64,000 nt of DNA from Natronomonas halophila (GTDB lineage: Archaea; Halobacteriota; Halobacteria; Halobacteriales; Haloarculaceae), in the NCBI RefSeq assembly GCF_013391085.1, contig NZ_CP058334.1:1488001-1552000 (forward strand). The letters run 5' to 3'. The notes beneath the pieces were generated by a model. The model did no database searches. It saw only the letters and a list, made by a program, of their open reading frames with translations, and was not told the DNA's origin. The position numbers were made by a program, and so were the translations under genes. Shown here in pieces: positions 48,018 through 60,456 of this stretch (within the stretch, counting starts at the first letter, position 1; each line of letters opens with the position of its first letter).

Positions 48018-49457
48018 ATGCGTGGCCAGTTCACACGGCGAGCACTCCTCCGGCTTGCCGCCACGACGGGAGCGGTTTCCGTCGCCGCAGGCGCCCCTTC
48101 CGCAGCGACCGCTGGCCCGGTCGACATCGCCGACGAGTGGCTCGAACGGGAGTTCCGCAACTACACGAAGACACAGGAAGCCCCCGCCGAGCAGGCTTCC
48201 GACCCCGAGTTCATGCGCCGCTGGCAGCGCCGGAGTTCCGCCAACGGAGCCGACTATGCCGAACGCGTCGCCGACGAACCCGGCTGGCGAAGCCACGCCA
48301 ACCTCTGTGCGACGTGGGGCGAACAATGCACCGGCGACCCCGACCTCTACCGGGACATCGACGCGCGTGGCTTCTACGGCACCGTCGGCGAGCGCCGGCG
48401 CGTCGCCTTCTACGACCGTGAGGGCGCGCGCCTCTCCGGTCACCTCTGGACGCCGACCGAGACGCGTGATTCCGGCCGGGGGCTCCCCGGCGTCGTCATC
48501 ACCAACGGCTCCGTCGAGGCGCCGGAACCCCTCTACTGGTGGGCCGCACAGGCGCTGGTCGAGGCCGGCTACATCGTCCTCACCTACGACCCGCGCGGAC
48601 AGGGCCGCTCGGATAGCGTCACGCCCGACGGCGACCCCGGCGGCAACGCCGACGGCGAGGTGTTCGTCACGAACCAGATCGACGCCATCGACTTCTTCCG
48701 GTCGACGCCCGCCGACCCCTACGAGCCGAACGCCGCCTTCGACCGGGGCGACGACGCCCCCGTCGAACCGCACAACCCGGTTTTCGAGGCGCTGGACCGC
48801 GACCGACTCGGCATCGCCGGCCACTCGGCGGGCGCCATCGGCGCCAGTATCGTTCAGGGCCTCCAGCCGTGGCCGACCGGCGGCGACAACCCCGTCGATG
48901 CCGTCGTCGCGTGGGACAACCTCGGCGACGCCGACGACGTGACCGGCGAGGACGCGAGGGGCGAGCTCTACGACGGCGGCCAGTTCCTCGAGACGGTCCC
49001 CGAGGGCGGCGTCGAACCTCGCGTGCCCGCGATGGGCCAGTCCGGCGACTACTTCCTGACACCCACCCCGCACGCGCGCCCGCCCGACCCCGACGGCAAG
49101 GCCGGCGGTTTCGGGACGTGGCGCGAGGCCGACGTGCCCATCTACCAACTCGTGGTCCGCGGCGGCACCCACTACGAGTGGTCGCGGCTGCCCACATTCC
49201 CGACGACCTCCTGGGAGTTCGGCAACGCGCTGGCGGAACACTACACCGTCGCGTGGTTCGACCGCTGGCTCAAGCGGCCCGAGGAGGACGGCTACCACAC
49301 CGCCGACGGCCGACTGTTGGCGGACGACGAATGGGGAAACCACCTGAGTTTCCACTACCGCTCGAAGCGAGCCTTCCCGGGACGGGACGGGCGGTTCTAC
49401 GACTGTGCGGACATCCGGGCGGGCTGTGAGACGGTGCCGACGACCCGCCAGCGGTGA
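48018..49457 (+). CDS. Tat-exported alpha/beta hydrolase
   Basis: 479 residues. Twin-arginine signal TRRALLRLAATTGAVSVAAG (residues 6-25) ending SAATAG, without lipobox. Hydrolase core: LSGHLWTPTE, the strand-turn GVVITNGSVEAPEPLYWWAAQALVEAGYIVLTYDPRGQGRSD, nucleophile elbow GHSAGAIG (Ser about residue 275) and a probable catalytic His in GGTHYEWSR. It is probably a secreted esterase or peptidase; substrate unknown. Confidence 0.88.
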   Translation: MRGQFTRRALLRLAATTGAVSVAAGAPSAATAGPVDIADEWLEREFRNYTKTQEAPAEQASDPEFMRRWQRRSSANGADYAERVADEPGWRSHANLCATWGEQCTGDPDLYRDIDARGFYGTVGERRRVAFYDREGARLSGHLWTPTETRDSGRGLPGVVITNGSVEAPEPLYWWAAQALVEAGYIVLTYDPRGQGRSDSVTPDGDPGGNADGEVFVTNQIDAIDFFRSTPADPYEPNAAFDRGDDAPVEPHNPVFEALDRDRLGIAGHSAGAIGASIVQGLQPWPTGGDNPVDAVVAWDNLGDADDVTGEDARGELYDGGQFLETVPEGGVEPRVPAMGQSGDYFLTPTPHARPPDPDGKAGGFGTWREADVPIYQLVVRGGTHYEWSRLPTFPTTSWEFGNALAEHYTVAWFDRWLKRPEEDGYHTADGRLLADDEWGNHLSFHYRSKRAFPGRDGRFYDCADIRAGCETVPTTRQR

Positions 49458-49495
49458 GGTCGGCGGTGGATTTGGCGCGAACGCCCCGTAAGCGA

Positions 49496-49507
49496 ACTTT
49501 TATACCG
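49496..49507 (+). promoter_or_regulatory. TATA box of the valS leader
   Basis: ACTTTTATACCG. Transcription is expected to start about 25 nt downstream, at or just before the ATG of the 11-codon leader ORF (49529). Confidence 0.65.
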
Positions 49508-49528
49508 GCAACAGCCAACTCAACAGGT

Positions 49529-49564
49529 ATGCGCGCGACTCAGTCGGTAGTACGTGGGCTGTAA
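49529..49564 (+). CDS. Candidate 11-residue valS leader peptide with tandem valine codons
   Basis: ATG CGC GCG ACT CAG TCG then GTA GTA CGT GGG CTG TAA, encoding MRATQSVVRGL. Starts about 28 nt after a TATA box, so it would be read as a leaderless ORF at the very 5' end of the valS mRNA. The two adjacent Val codons (49547-49552) fall in the left arm of the 10-bp stem that pairs with bases just before valS. Too short for ordinary gene calling; whether it is translated is inferred. Confidence 0.55.
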   Translation: MRATQSVVRGL

Positions 49565-49608
49565 CCGCGCCTCCCTTTTAGGCGCACGAGCGAATCGCCT
49601 ACCGACTG
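49541..49608 (+). promoter_or_regulatory. Structured valS 5' leader (possible attenuator)
   Basis: A perfect 10-bp stem, CAGTCGGTAG (49541-49550) with CTACCGACTG (49599-49608), encloses a 6-bp hairpin GCGCCT/AGGCGC (49567-49572 with 49580-49585). The right arm ends 19 nt before the valS ATG. The left arm overlaps the valine codons of the leader ORF. Confidence 0.7.
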
Positions 49609-49627
49609 GTATACGCGACACCAAACT

Positions 49628-52246
49628 ATGAGCGAGGTTCCAGACGACTACGACCCCGACGAAGCCGAACAGAAGTGGCAAAACCAGTGGCAGGAGGCCG
49701 ACGTCTACAGCTACGACGACGACCCCGAACGCCCCGATTACATCATCGACACGCCGCCGCCGTACCCGACCGGGAACCTGCATATCGGGAACGCGCTCGG
49801 CTGGTGTTACATGGACTTCGCGGCCCGGTATCACCGTCTACAGGGCGACGACGTGCTCTTCCCGCAGGGCTGGGACTGTCACGGCCTCCCGACCGAAGTG
49901 AAAGTCGAGGAGAACCGCGACATCCACCGGACCGACGTCTCCCGCGAGCAGTTCCGCGAGTGGTGTATCGAGCACACCCACGACCAGATCGACGCGATGA
50001 AGGAGACGATGCACACGCTGGGCTTCTCCCAGGACTGGGACCACGAATACCGGACGATGGACCCCGAATACTGGGGCGAGACCCAGCGCTCCTTCCTGGA
50101 GATGGCCGAGGACGGCTACGTCTACCAGGACGAACACCCCGTCAACTGGTGCCCCCGCTGTGAGACCGCCATCGCCGACGCCGAGGTCGAAAACGAGGAC
50201 CGCGAGGGAACCCTCTACTACGTCACCTTCGACGGCGTCGACAACGACGACATCGAAATCGCGACTACCCGCCCGGAACTGCTCTCGGCTTGTGTCGCGA
50301 TGGCCGTCGACCCCGACGACGACCGCTACGCCGACCGGGTCGGCGACACCTTCGAGGTCCCGCTGTTCGGCCAGGAGGTCGAACTCATCGCCGACGACGA
50401 CGTCGACTCCGACTTCGGGACCGGCGCCGTCATGATCTGTACCTTCGGGGACAAACAGGACGTCGACTGGTGGGCCGAACACGACCTCGACCTCCGGCCG
50501 GTCTTCACCGAGGACGGCAAACTCAACGAGCTCGCCGGCGACTTCGAGGGCCTGACCATCGACGAGGCGAAAGACGAAATCGCCACCGCCCTCCAGAAAT
50601 CCGGCCACCTCAACGACGAACAGCCGACCGAGCAGTCGGTCGGCCAGTGTTGGCGGTGTGACACCCCCATCGAAATCCTCTCGAAGGAACAGTGGTTCGT
50701 CGAGGTCAACCAGGAGGAAATCCTCGAGACCGCGCGGGACATCGAGTGGTTCCCGGAGCACATGTACGACCGTCTCAAGGACTGGACGGAGGGCATGGAG
50801 TGGGACTGGGTCATCTCCCGCCAGCGCGTCTTCGCGACGCCCATCCCCGCCTGGGAATGTACCGACTGTGGCCACGTCGAGACGGCCAGCCCCGAGGAGG
50901 TGCCGGTCGACCCGACGACCGACGACCCCGCGACGGGCACCTGTATCGAGTGCGGTTCCGAGTCCTGGACGGGCGAAACCGACGTGATGGACACGTGGAT
51001 GGACTCCTCGATCTCCCCGATGTTCGTCGCCGGTTGGCCCGAAGAGAGCTTCGAGCCGGTCCAACTGCGCGAGCAGGGCCACGACATCATCCGAACGTGG
51101 GCCTTCTACACCATCCTCCGGACCGCCGCCGTCACCGACGAAATCCCGTGGGAGGACGCTCTCATCAACGGGATGGTCTTCGGCGAGGACGGCAACAAGA
51201 TGTCCAAATCCCGCGGCAACTTCGTCCAGCCCGAGGAAGTCGTCGAGGAACACTCCGCGGACGCCTTCCGACAGGCGATTGCGCTGGGCGGCCAGCCCGG
51301 CACGGACATCCAGTTCCAGTGGAAGGAGGTCACCTCCGCCTCGCGGTTCCAGACCAAACTCTGGAACATCACGAAGTTCGCGAGCGAGCATGTCGACGAG
51401 TCGACCGCGGACGTCGAGAACCCCGGCTACCGCGACGCCGACGCGTGGATTCTCGACAAGTGCGCTCGCGTCGCCGAGCGTGCCGCCGAGGACATGGACG
51501 AATACCGCTTCGACAGCGCGCTCCGCGAGGTCCGGGACTTCGTCTGGCACGACCTCGCCGACGACTACCTCGAACTCGTCAAGGGGCGCCTCTACGAGGG
51601 CCGACCCGGCGAGAAACACGCCGCACAGCACGCCCTCTACACCGCACTGACCGCCTCCCTGCGGATGCTCTCGCCGTTCGCGCCGTTCATCACCGAGGAG
51701 GCCTGGGACCACCTGCCGACCGACGGCAGCGTCCACAACGCCGAGTGGCCGGACCCGCCGGAAGTCGACCCCGAGGACGCCGAGCGCGGCGAACTCGTCG
51801 CCGACATCGCCGCAACCGTCCGCGGCTGGAAGTCCGACGAGGGCAAGCCGCTGAACGCCGAACTCGACCGCGTCGAGGTCTATCTCGACGAGGCGGTGCC
51901 GCTGGACACCTACGACCTCTCGGATACCGTCAACGGCCCCGTCTACGTCGAGGAGGGTGCCCCGAGCGTCGAACTGGTCCCCGTCGGCGTCGACATCGAG
52001 CACAGCGAACTCGGCCCGGTCTTCCGTGACCAGGCCGGCGACGTGGTCGCGGCACTCGAAGCCGCCGACCCGGCCGAACTGCAGGCCGAACTCGAAACCG
52101 AGGGTCACATCGAGTTCGAAATCGATGGTGAGACGGTGACCGTCGAAGCGGAGATGTTCGATATCGTCGAAGAACAGCGCGCGGAAAGCGGCGAAGAAGT
52201 CGTCGTCCTCGAAGCCGGCGACGCGACGGTGCTGGTCTTCGAGTAA
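49628..52246 (+). CDS. valS: Valyl-tRNA synthetase
   Basis: 872-residue class I synthetase charging tRNA-Val. HIGH motif as HIGN in [13 protein letters not shown] (52-55), KMSKS at 524-528 ([10 protein letters not shown]), editing CP1 domain with TTRPELL and a Zn-binding knuckle (CWRCDTPIE and [16 protein letters not shown]). The C-terminal anticodon-binding domain lacks the long coiled coil of bacterial ValRS, as in archaea. Start ATG has no Shine-Dalgarno sequence (GACACCAAACT precedes it) and follows the structured leader. Confidence 0.97.
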   Translation: MSEVPDDYDPDEAEQKWQNQWQEADVYSYDDDPERPDYIIDTPPPYPTGNLHIGNALGWCYMDFAARYHRLQGDDVLFPQGWDCHGLPTEVKVEENRDIHRTDVSREQFREWCIEHTHDQIDAMKETMHTLGFSQDWDHEYRTMDPEYWGETQRSFLEMAEDGYVYQDEHPVNWCPRCETAIADAEVENEDREGTLYYVTFDGVDNDDIEIATTRPELLSACVAMAVDPDDDRYADRVGDTFEVPLFGQEVELIADDDVDSDFGTGAVMICTFGDKQDVDWWAEHDLDLRPVFTEDGKLNELAGDFEGLTIDEAKDEIATALQKSGHLNDEQPTEQSVGQCWRCDTPIEILSKEQWFVEVNQEEILETARDIEWFPEHMYDRLKDWTEGMEWDWVISRQRVFATPIPAWECTDCGHVETASPEEVPVDPTTDDPATGTCIECGSESWTGETDVMDTWMDSSISPMFVAGWPEESFEPVQLREQGHDIIRTWAFYTILRTAAVTDEIPWEDALINGMVFGEDGNKMSKSRGNFVQPEEVVEEHSADAFRQAIALGGQPGTDIQFQWKEVTSASRFQTKLWNITKFASEHVDESTADVENPGYRDADAWILDKCARVAERAAEDMDEYRFDSALREVRDFVWHDLADDYLELVKGRLYEGRPGEKHAAQHALYTALTASLRMLSPFAPFITEEAWDHLPTDGSVHNAEWPDPPEVDPEDAERGELVADIAATVRGWKSDEGKPLNAELDRVEVYLDEAVPLDTYDLSDTVNGPVYVEEGAPSVELVPVGVDIEHSELGPVFRDQAGDVVAALEAADPAELQAELETEGHIEFEIDGETVTVEAEMFDIVEEQRAESGEEVVVLEAGDATVLVFE

Positions 52247-52251
52247 GCCGT

Positions 52252-53286
52252 CTATTCGGGCTTCAGACCGTCGTTTTCGACGCGCATGACCGCTTCCCCG
52301 TCGGGGAGGTTCGGCGCGTCGACCAGTTTGACGATACGCTTGTTCTGCTTGGACTTCTTGAGGTACATCCGGAAGGTGGACTTGTGGCCGAGGATGTTAC
52401 CACCGATGGGCTTGGTCGGGTCACCGAAGAAGGCGTCGGGGTTCGACTGGACCTGGTTGGTGACGACGACGGCGCTGTTGTAGAGGTTGCCGACCCGGTC
52501 GATGTCGTGGAGGTGTTTGTTGAGTTTCTGCTGTCGGTCGGCGAGTTCGCCACGGCCGACGTACTCCGCACGGAAGTGGGCCGTCAGCGAGTCGACACAG
52601 AGCAGGCGGACGGGGTAGTCGTCCTCCTCGTGTTCCGCGGCGATTTCCTGGGCCTTCTCGGCCAGCAGGATCTGGTGGTTGGAGTTGAACGCCTTGGCGA
52701 CGTGAATCTTGTCGAGGAACGACTGGACGAGTTCCTCCATCGCCTCTTCGTCGTCGAGGCCACCTTCGATTTCGCGGTCCTCCATGGTCGCTTCGAGTAC
52801 CTCGTCGGGGAGGCCGCGAACCATCTCGTCGATACGCTCGGGCCGGAACGTGTCCTCGCTGTCGACGAAGATACAGCGGCCGTGGAGGCCGCCCTCGTCC
52901 TGGGGGAGTTGGACGTTGATCGCCAGTTGGTGGGTAATCTGGGACTTACCGGCACCGAACTCGCCGTAGACCTCGGTGATGGACTGAGTCTCGACGCCGC
53001 CGCCGAGCATCTCGTCGATTTCCGGGATGAGGAATTTGAGTTTGCCAATCTGCTCGCGACGCTGGAGGACGTCAGAGCCGGTCTCGAAGCCGCCGATGTC
53101 GGCGGCCTCTCGGGCGGCCTGAATGATGTCGTTGGCGTTCGATTCGCCGACGTCGGCCGTGTTGGAGAGTTCCGCGGGGCTGGCTACGGCGATGCTCTGA
53201 TAGGAGTCGTAGCCGTTGTCGCGGAGTTTGTCTGCAGTCGCGGGACCGACGCCGGGGAGTTCTTCCAGGTCTGCGGTTGCTGCCAT
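52252..53286 (-). CDS. radA: DNA repair and recombination protein RadA
   Basis: 344 residues. N-terminal helix-hairpin-helix domain ([20 protein letters not shown], 9-28), polymerisation motif region, Walker [10 protein letters not shown] (108-116), Walker [14 protein letters not shown]1/L2 loops near [29 protein letters not shown]. It is the archaeal Rad51/RecA recombinase. An acidic insertion lies between Walker A and B ([14 protein letters not shown]), usual in haloarchaea. No intein. TATA-like CTACATAAACCC (53305-53316) precedes the start. Confidence 0.97.
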   Translation of the reverse strand: MAATADLEELPGVGPATADKLRDNGYDSYQSIAVASPAELSNTADVGESNANDIIQAAREAADIGGFETGSDVLQRREQIGKLKFLIPEIDEMLGGGVETQSITEVYGEFGAGKSQITHQLAINVQLPQDEGGLHGRCIFVDSEDTFRPERIDEMVRGLPDEVLEATMEDREIEGGLDDEEAMEELVQSFLDKIHVAKAFNSNHQILLAEKAQEIAAEHEEDDYPVRLLCVDSLTAHFRAEYVGRGELADRQQKLNKHLHDIDRVGNLYNSAVVVTNQVQSNPDAFFGDPTKPIGGNILGHKSTFRMYLKKSKQNKRIVKLVDAPNLPDGEAVMRVENDGLKPE

Positions 53287-53402
53287 GGACGTATCTGTGG
53301 CCGCCCACTACATAAACCCTCGTTAACACCTGAGTGAAAGTGAAACCGGGAGAGGGGACGCAGGCGAACCTGACGGTCGGCCGAAGGTTTAGGAACGAAC
53401 GG

Positions 53403-54005
53403 TCAGCCCCAGGGGTGGGTGTCGCCCTCGGGCCACATCGGATACCAGTAGGCGGTGTCGTCCTCGACATCGAGTTCCCCGTCGAGGACGCTCTGGAGTT
53501 TGAACTCGATTTTCTGGTCCCGCTCGCGGCCGCCCGTCGGCACGAAGGGATAGTACGCCCCTCGACGGAACGAGTAAATCCAGTAGGCCGTCGTCTCGTC
53601 CCGTTCGAAGGCGAACAGCGCCGCCAGCAGGCGGGAGCCGAACCCCGACTCCATGAGCGTGTCGGCCGCAAAATGAACGCTCGTCACGAGATTCTCGAAG
53701 TCAGAATCGTGGAGGACGACCCACTGGTAGCCGTGAGCGTCCTCGATGAAATCCGCCGTCGTTCCCGTCTCCTCCTCGCCCAGTTCCAGTACCGCCTCGA
53801 CTTCCGCGCGCGCGTCACGGAACGCGGTACTGTCGACGTCACCGAAACACAGCGCCGCGTCGCCCGATGGCACGAAATCGAGGTCCGCCTCCATCGTGAC
53901 GTAGGCCGTCGACATCCCGAAGAGGTCCTCGGGGTCCGCATCGCGGGTGGCGTCGGCCTCCGCACCCCAACCCAGCACCTGCCGAATCGTATCGAAGACA
54001 CCCAT
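53403..54005 (-). CDS. PspA-associated protein PspAB-like
   Basis: 200 residues resembling PspAB, a haloarchaeal/actinobacterial partner of HtpX/PspA envelope-stress systems. Start MGVFDTIRQVLGWG; conserved DPEDLFGMSTAYVTMEADLDFVP and the C-terminal YWIYSFRRGAYYPFVPTGGRERDQKIEFKLQSVL. No membrane helix. Neither htpX nor pspA is adjacent here. Start chosen at 54005; upstream extension to 54038 lacks family sequence. A minus-strand TATA-like GTATAAGTC (54031-54039) is present. Confidence 0.8.
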   Translation of the reverse strand: MGVFDTIRQVLGWGAEADATRDADPEDLFGMSTAYVTMEADLDFVPSGDAALCFGDVDSTAFRDARAEVEAVLELGEEETGTTADFIEDAHGYQWVVLHDSDFENLVTSVHFAADTLMESGFGSRLLAALFAFERDETTAYWIYSFRRGAYYPFVPTGGRERDQKIEFKLQSVLDGELDVEDDTAYWYPMWPEGDTHPWG

Positions 54006-54186
54006 TATCGACACCCCGGGCGGACGGGACTTATACACGGCGCCTGACCCCCTAACCGCCTGACCCTGCCGACCATTTATATACCATCACGCGGCCAGCC
54101 GGCCCATGCGCTAAGCCCTCGCCGACAGTCCGCCGAGGCCGGAGTGCGGGCCGCGGCTGTCGAATCAGAAGTCGCCTGCCTGCTCG

Positions 54187-56298
<2,112 letters not shown>

Positions 56299-56326
56299 TC
56301 AAAAACGGGGGTGCTGGCCGACCGGA

Positions 56327-57436
56327 TTAGAGGTCCGCGACGTCCTCGATAGCGTCGGTGAGTTCTTTGATGCTCTCGAGGTCGTGTTCGCCCATGTGGC
56401 CGATACGGAAGCTCTCCTCGCCGATGTCGCCATAGCCGCTGGAGAAGACCATGTCGTATTCCTCGGAAACCTGCTCCACGGTTTCGGCAACGTTGATGCC
56501 GCGGGTGTTCTCGACGCAGGTGACCGTCTGGGACTCGTAGCCTTCCTCGGGGTAGAGGCCGAAATGCTCGCGGGCCCACTCGCGAGTGTACTCGGCCATC
56601 TCCTTGTGGCGCTGGTCGCGGGCCTCGTGGGTCTCGTCGAGCATGTGCTTCATCTGCTTGCGGTAGGCCAGCATGAGCGGGATAGCGGGCGTTGAATGGG
56701 TCTGGCCCTTCCGGTCGTAGTAGTCCAGACAGCGCTGGAATCCGCCGTACCAGGAGGCCGAATCCTTCTCGACTTCCCGGTCGTAGGCGGCGTCGCTGAC
56801 GACACAGACCGCGAGGCCGGGCGGCATCGCGAAGGCCTTCTGGGTCGAGGTGAAGATGGCGTCGATGTTGTGACCCTCGATGTCGATGAAGTCGCCGCCG
56901 AGACAGGAGATGGCGTCGACGATGAAGAAGGTATCCGGGTAGTCGCCGAGCAGGTCGCCGATTTCCTCGACGGGGTTGCGGACGCCCGTCGACGTCTCGT
57001 TCATGACGACGCCGACGGCGTCGTAGCCCTCGGTGCTTTCTTCGAGCGCTTCCCGGATGTCGTCGGGCTTGACCGCCTCACCCCAGTCGTATTCGATGCG
57101 GTCGACGTTCTTGCCGAGTCGCTCGGCGACATTGGCCTGCCGCTCGCTGAAGGCGCCGCTCGTGGGGACGAGGATGTCGTCCTCGACGAGGTTGAGCGTC
57201 GTCGCCTCCCAGAACTCGGTGCCCGACGCCGAGAGGACGATGACGTCGTTGTCGGTATCGAGGAACTCCTTGGTGTCTTCGACGATGGTCGTATAGAGGT
57301 CGGTCATCCGGTCCATCCGGTGGCCGAACATCGGTTCGGCCATCGCCTCGATGACGTCCTCGCGGACCTCGGTCGGGCCGGGCAGATACAGCGTCTTGTC
57401 GGGGTAATCCCCGGTGTATTCGCTTTTCTCGGTCAT
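56327..57436 (-). CDS. Class V aminotransferase (alanine-glyoxylate / serine-pyruvate type)
   Basis: 369 residues, PLP-dependent. LYLPGPTEVREDVIEAMA at the N terminus, VLSASGTEFWEA (PLP phosphate region), MNETSTGVRNPV, IVDAISCLGG and the Schiff-base lysine in FTSTQKAFAMPPGLA. It transfers amino groups between alanine/serine and glyoxylate/pyruvate; alternatives include phosphoserine-like aminotransferase. Start MTEKSEY at 57436. Confidence 0.88.
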   Translation of the reverse strand: MTEKSEYTGDYPDKTLYLPGPTEVREDVIEAMAEPMFGHRMDRMTDLYTTIVEDTKEFLDTDNDVIVLSASGTEFWEATTLNLVEDDILVPTSGAFSERQANVAERLGKNVDRIEYDWGEAVKPDDIREALEESTEGYDAVGVVMNETSTGVRNPVEEIGDLLGDYPDTFFIVDAISCLGGDFIDIEGHNIDAIFTSTQKAFAMPPGLAVCVVSDAAYDREVEKDSASWYGGFQRCLDYYDRKGQTHSTPAIPLMLAYRKQMKHMLDETHEARDQRHKEMAEYTREWAREHFGLYPEEGYESQTVTCVENTRGINVAETVEQVSEEYDMVFSSGYGDIGEESFRIGHMGEHDLESIKELTDAIEDVADL

Positions 57437-57519
57437 AGGAACCACTGAATACCTGTACCCTCGACGCGGGACGGCATGGTAGTTTTGATACCGTCAGTGC
57501 TACCGCGGGCATCGGCCGC

Positions 57520-58710
57520 TCACTCGGGCGTCCCGAAGGTCGACGTCGGGTCGGGCACCACCCGAACCAACACCGGCAGCGCGACGAGGACGATACCGAT
57601 TTCGAGTGCGGCGGCGACGGCGAACGCTTCGAAGAAGCCGAACCGCGAGGCGATGCCGCCGCCGACGAGAATACCGCCGAGGAAGCCGAGGCTCCCAAAG
57701 ATGTTGAACCCGCCCATCGCGGCGCCGCGCTCGCCGGGGCCGGCCATGTCGGTGACCAGTGCCATCGTCGCAGGGGCGATAAGTGCGCCGAGAACGCCCG
57801 CGATGACGAGAACGACCGCCGCCGAGAGGAAGGTCGGGGCCAGAGCGACGCCGATGATGGCCAGCCCGTAACCGACCGACCCGGCGACGATGGGGACGAC
57901 CCGGCCGATGCGGTCCGAGAGGCTGCCGAAGGGGTACTGCAGGAGCGCGAAGGGCGCGAAAAAGCAGGCCAGCGCCAGCCCAGTCTCGCCGGGCGAGAGG
58001 CCGAAGGAATCCCGGAAGTAGAAGGTACCGACGATGCCGAAGAAGCCGCCGGTAAAGCGGTCGGCGAACCCGAAGCCGAAGGGGAGGAGGAGTTCGGGGC
58101 GGTGGCGGAGGCCATCGAGGATTCGGCGGAGGTCGTCAGTATCCGTCGGTGTCCGGTCCGGCAGCGTCGCGACGAGGACGGCAACCAGTGCCAGCAGGGA
58201 TGCCGAGGCAACGAGCGGCGCCAACGCGCTTATTTCGTAGAGTTGGCCGCCGATGGGTGCGCCGAGGGCCGCCCCGAGGCCGATAGCGATGCCCGCCGCG
58301 CCCATGTTCTTGCCGTGGCCGCCATCGAGGTCCATCAGCATCGTAATCGCGAGCGAGAAGGCGCCGATGGTAAAGGCACCCTCGACGAACCGGAGGACCA
58401 AGGCGAGGCGGAAGTCGCCGACGCCGAGGACGACGGCGGCAATCAGCGCGAGATAAGACGCGGTTCCGCCGATGGCGCCGAGGACGATGAACGGCACGCG
58501 GCGGCCCGCGCGGTCGGAGACGGCGCCCCAGACCGCCGAAAAGAGGACGAACGCGAGGAGTTGCACGCCGAGGAACGCGGTTCCGGCGTCGATGGTCGGC
58601 GCGCCGCCCAGCGTCTCGACGAGTCTGTCGACGCCGGGATACACCAGCAACTGCGTGAAGAGGACGACGAAGACGACGGCGGCCAGACGGGCGCGCTCGG
58701 TACGACTCAC
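57520..58710 (-). CDS. Major facilitator superfamily transporter
   Basis: 396 residues with twelve predicted helices and the MFS loop motif WGAVSDRAGRRVPF (about residues 60-73), repeated in the second half as PFGSLSDRIGRVVP. The topology and motifs suggest a drug/metabolite H+-antiporter. Substrate unknown. It sits between the aminotransferase and the divergent metallo-hydrolase. Confidence 0.9.
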   Translation of the reverse strand: MSRTERARLAAVVFVVLFTQLLVYPGVDRLVETLGGAPTIDAGTAFLGVQLLAFVLFSAVWGAVSDRAGRRVPFIVLGAIGGTASYLALIAAVVLGVGDFRLALVLRFVEGAFTIGAFSLAITMLMDLDGGHGKNMGAAGIAIGLGAALGAPIGGQLYEISALAPLVASASLLALVAVLVATLPDRTPTDTDDLRRILDGLRHRPELLLPFGFGFADRFTGGFFGIVGTFYFRDSFGLSPGETGLALACFFAPFALLQYPFGSLSDRIGRVVPIVAGSVGYGLAIIGVALAPTFLSAAVVLVIAGVLGALIAPATMALVTDMAGPGERGAAMGGFNIFGSLGFLGGILVGGGIASRFGFFEAFAVAAALEIGIVLVALPVLVRVVPDPTSTFGTPE

Positions 58711-58805
58711 GGTCGGGCGTAGGGCGCCCTCGTACTTGTGCCGTGCGACCGACGGGCGACAGGGTCGGGGGCGTCTTTTTGAGGATGCCGGCCCCAGCGG
58801 GTGCC

Positions 58806-59690
58806 ATGGGACTGACGATTACGGTGCTCGGCAGCGGCGGGAACTCGCCCATCCCGACGCCGACCTGCCGGTGCCGCATCTGCGAGCGCGCCCGCGAGGA
58901 GGGGATTCCCGAGGCGCGACACGGCAATTCGCTGTACCTCGAAGAACTGTCGGCGATGGTCGACGCGCCGGAGTACGTCTACGAGAACCTCGAACGCGAG
59001 GACATCGACGAACTGGGGTACCTCTTTTTGACCCACTGGCATCCCGACCACTCCGCAGGCCTTCGGGTCGTCCAGTCCCGCTCGATGGAGCGGATGTTCA
59101 CCGACCCCGGCTACGGCCTCATCGACGCTGCCCGCGAGAACCGCCCCACCCTCGTCACCACCCGCCGCGTCTACGAGCGCACCTGCGAGGTCTACGACGG
59201 CCTCCGGCACTTCGTCGAGGACGTCGGCTTCGCCGAGACGCATTTCCTCGACGAGGAACCGCTGACGATCGACGGAACGACGGTCGAGGCCGTCCCCTAC
59301 ACGCTGTCGGGCAACGACGACATGGACGCGACGGCTTTCCTCCTCGAGGACGACCACACGACCGTCCTGCTGGCGACCGACGACGCCCGATATCTGGACG
59401 AATCCGACCTCCCCGAGCACATCGATTTCGCGGTCTTCGAGTGCGGCTACTTCCACGAGACGCCCGACGGCACGCCCATCCTCACGGAGGGCGACGAGAC
59501 ACTCCTCGCCGACGAACTCACCCACGCGGAGGTGATGGAACGCGTCCGCCGCCTCGACCCAGACCGGACGCTCTTGACCGAAATCGAGCACCTCTACGGC
59601 CGCACCCACGCCGACTACCGCGAACTGGAGCGGACCTACGAGGACGTCCAGTTCGCCCACGACGGCCTGACGATTTCGGTGTCCCGCTGA
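58806..59690 (+). CDS. PhnP-like MBL-fold metallo-hydrolase
   Basis: 294 residues. Metallo-beta-lactamase fold with THWHPDHSAGLR (about residues 76-87), downstream metal ligands in DDAR and a C-terminal EIEHLYGRTH. Near the N terminus LGSGGNSPIPTPTCRCRICERAREE contains the CxCxxC zinc knuckle characteristic of PhnP phosphodiesterases. Probably cleaves cyclic phosphodiesters; no phn genes nearby. ATG 58806 places LTITVLGSGG at the start as expected. Confidence 0.87.
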   Translation: MGLTITVLGSGGNSPIPTPTCRCRICERAREEGIPEARHGNSLYLEELSAMVDAPEYVYENLEREDIDELGYLFLTHWHPDHSAGLRVVQSRSMERMFTDPGYGLIDAARENRPTLVTTRRVYERTCEVYDGLRHFVEDVGFAETHFLDEEPLTIDGTTVEAVPYTLSGNDDMDATAFLLEDDHTTVLLATDDARYLDESDLPEHIDFAVFECGYFHETPDGTPILTEGDETLLADELTHAEVMERVRRLDPDRTLLTEIEHLYGRTHADYRELERTYEDVQFAHDGLTISVSR

Positions 59691-59754
59691 GCGCTCCCGG
59701 GTATCCGGCAGCCGTCACGTCCTTTTAAGCCGGCGGCCCGCCACCCCGCTGTGT

Positions 59755-60456
59755 ATGGCGAACGCTATCATCGTCGGCGCTTCTTCCGGTATCGGCCGTG
59801 CGCTTGCCCGGGAGCTATCGGGCGAATACGACCTCGGATTGGCCGCCCGACGCACCGACCGGCTCAAGGCGGTCGGCGAGGACATCGGCGGCGCCCACGT
59901 CGCGAGCATCGACGTCACCCAATCCGACGCCCGCGAGCGGTTCGACGACCTCGTCGACTCGCTGGGCGGCGTCGACCTCGTGGTTCTTTCCTCCGGCATC
60001 GGCCGCTACAACCCCGACCTCGAATGGGACGACGAACGCGACACCATCGACGTCAACACCCGCGGGTTTACCGCCCTCACGACCGCGGCGATGGACCACT
60101 TCGAGAAATCCGGGGGCGGCCATCTCGTCGGCATCTCCTCGGTCGCCGCCGAAATCGGCAGTCAGACGATGCCCGCCTACAGCGCCACCAAAGCCTACGT
60201 TTCGCGATACCTCGAAGGTCTCCGCTATCGGGCCGACGACGATATCTCGGTCACCGACGTTCGACCCGGCTTCGTCGATACGCCGATGTCACCCGACACC
60301 GACCGCTTCTGGGAGTGCTCGCCGGAGACCGCCGCCGGCCAGATTGCCCGCGCGATTCGAAAGGACAAGGACGTCGCGTATATCACCCGCCGGTGGTGGC
60401 TCGTCTCGAAAGTCCTCGGCCTGCTGCCGGACCGCTACCGTGCCGGCGTGATGTGA
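59755..60456 (+). CDS. Short-chain dehydrogenase/reductase
   Basis: 233 residues. Cofactor motif GASSGIGRAL (8-17), LSSGIG (NNAG equivalent), catalytic Ser in GISSVAAEIGSQ, and YSATKAYVSRY (Tyr/Lys). AARRTDRL after beta-2 suggests NADP preference. Substrate unknown. TATA-like CCTTTTAAGCC (59720-59730), about 28 nt before the ATG. Confidence 0.93.
   Translation: MANAIIVGASSGIGRALARELSGEYDLGLAARRTDRLKAVGEDIGGAHVASIDVTQSDARERFDDLVDSLGGVDLVVLSSGIGRYNPDLEWDDERDTIDVNTRGFTALTTAAMDHFEKSGGGHLVGISSVAAEIGSQTMPAYSATKAYVSRYLEGLRYRADDDISVTDVRPGFVDTPMSPDTDRFWECSPETAAGQIARAIRKDKDVAYITRRWWLVSKVLGLLPDRYRAGVM

Noticed and set aside
49541-49608. tRNA-like or T-box element in the valS leader
   Set aside because: No T-arm or anticodon-type loops and no T-box bulge; T-boxes are not known in archaea. 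The short ORF and stem are better read as an attenuator.
49838-52108. 756-codon open frame antisense to valS
   Set aside because: Shadow frame; no domain or plausible start signal, and it lies entirely within valS.
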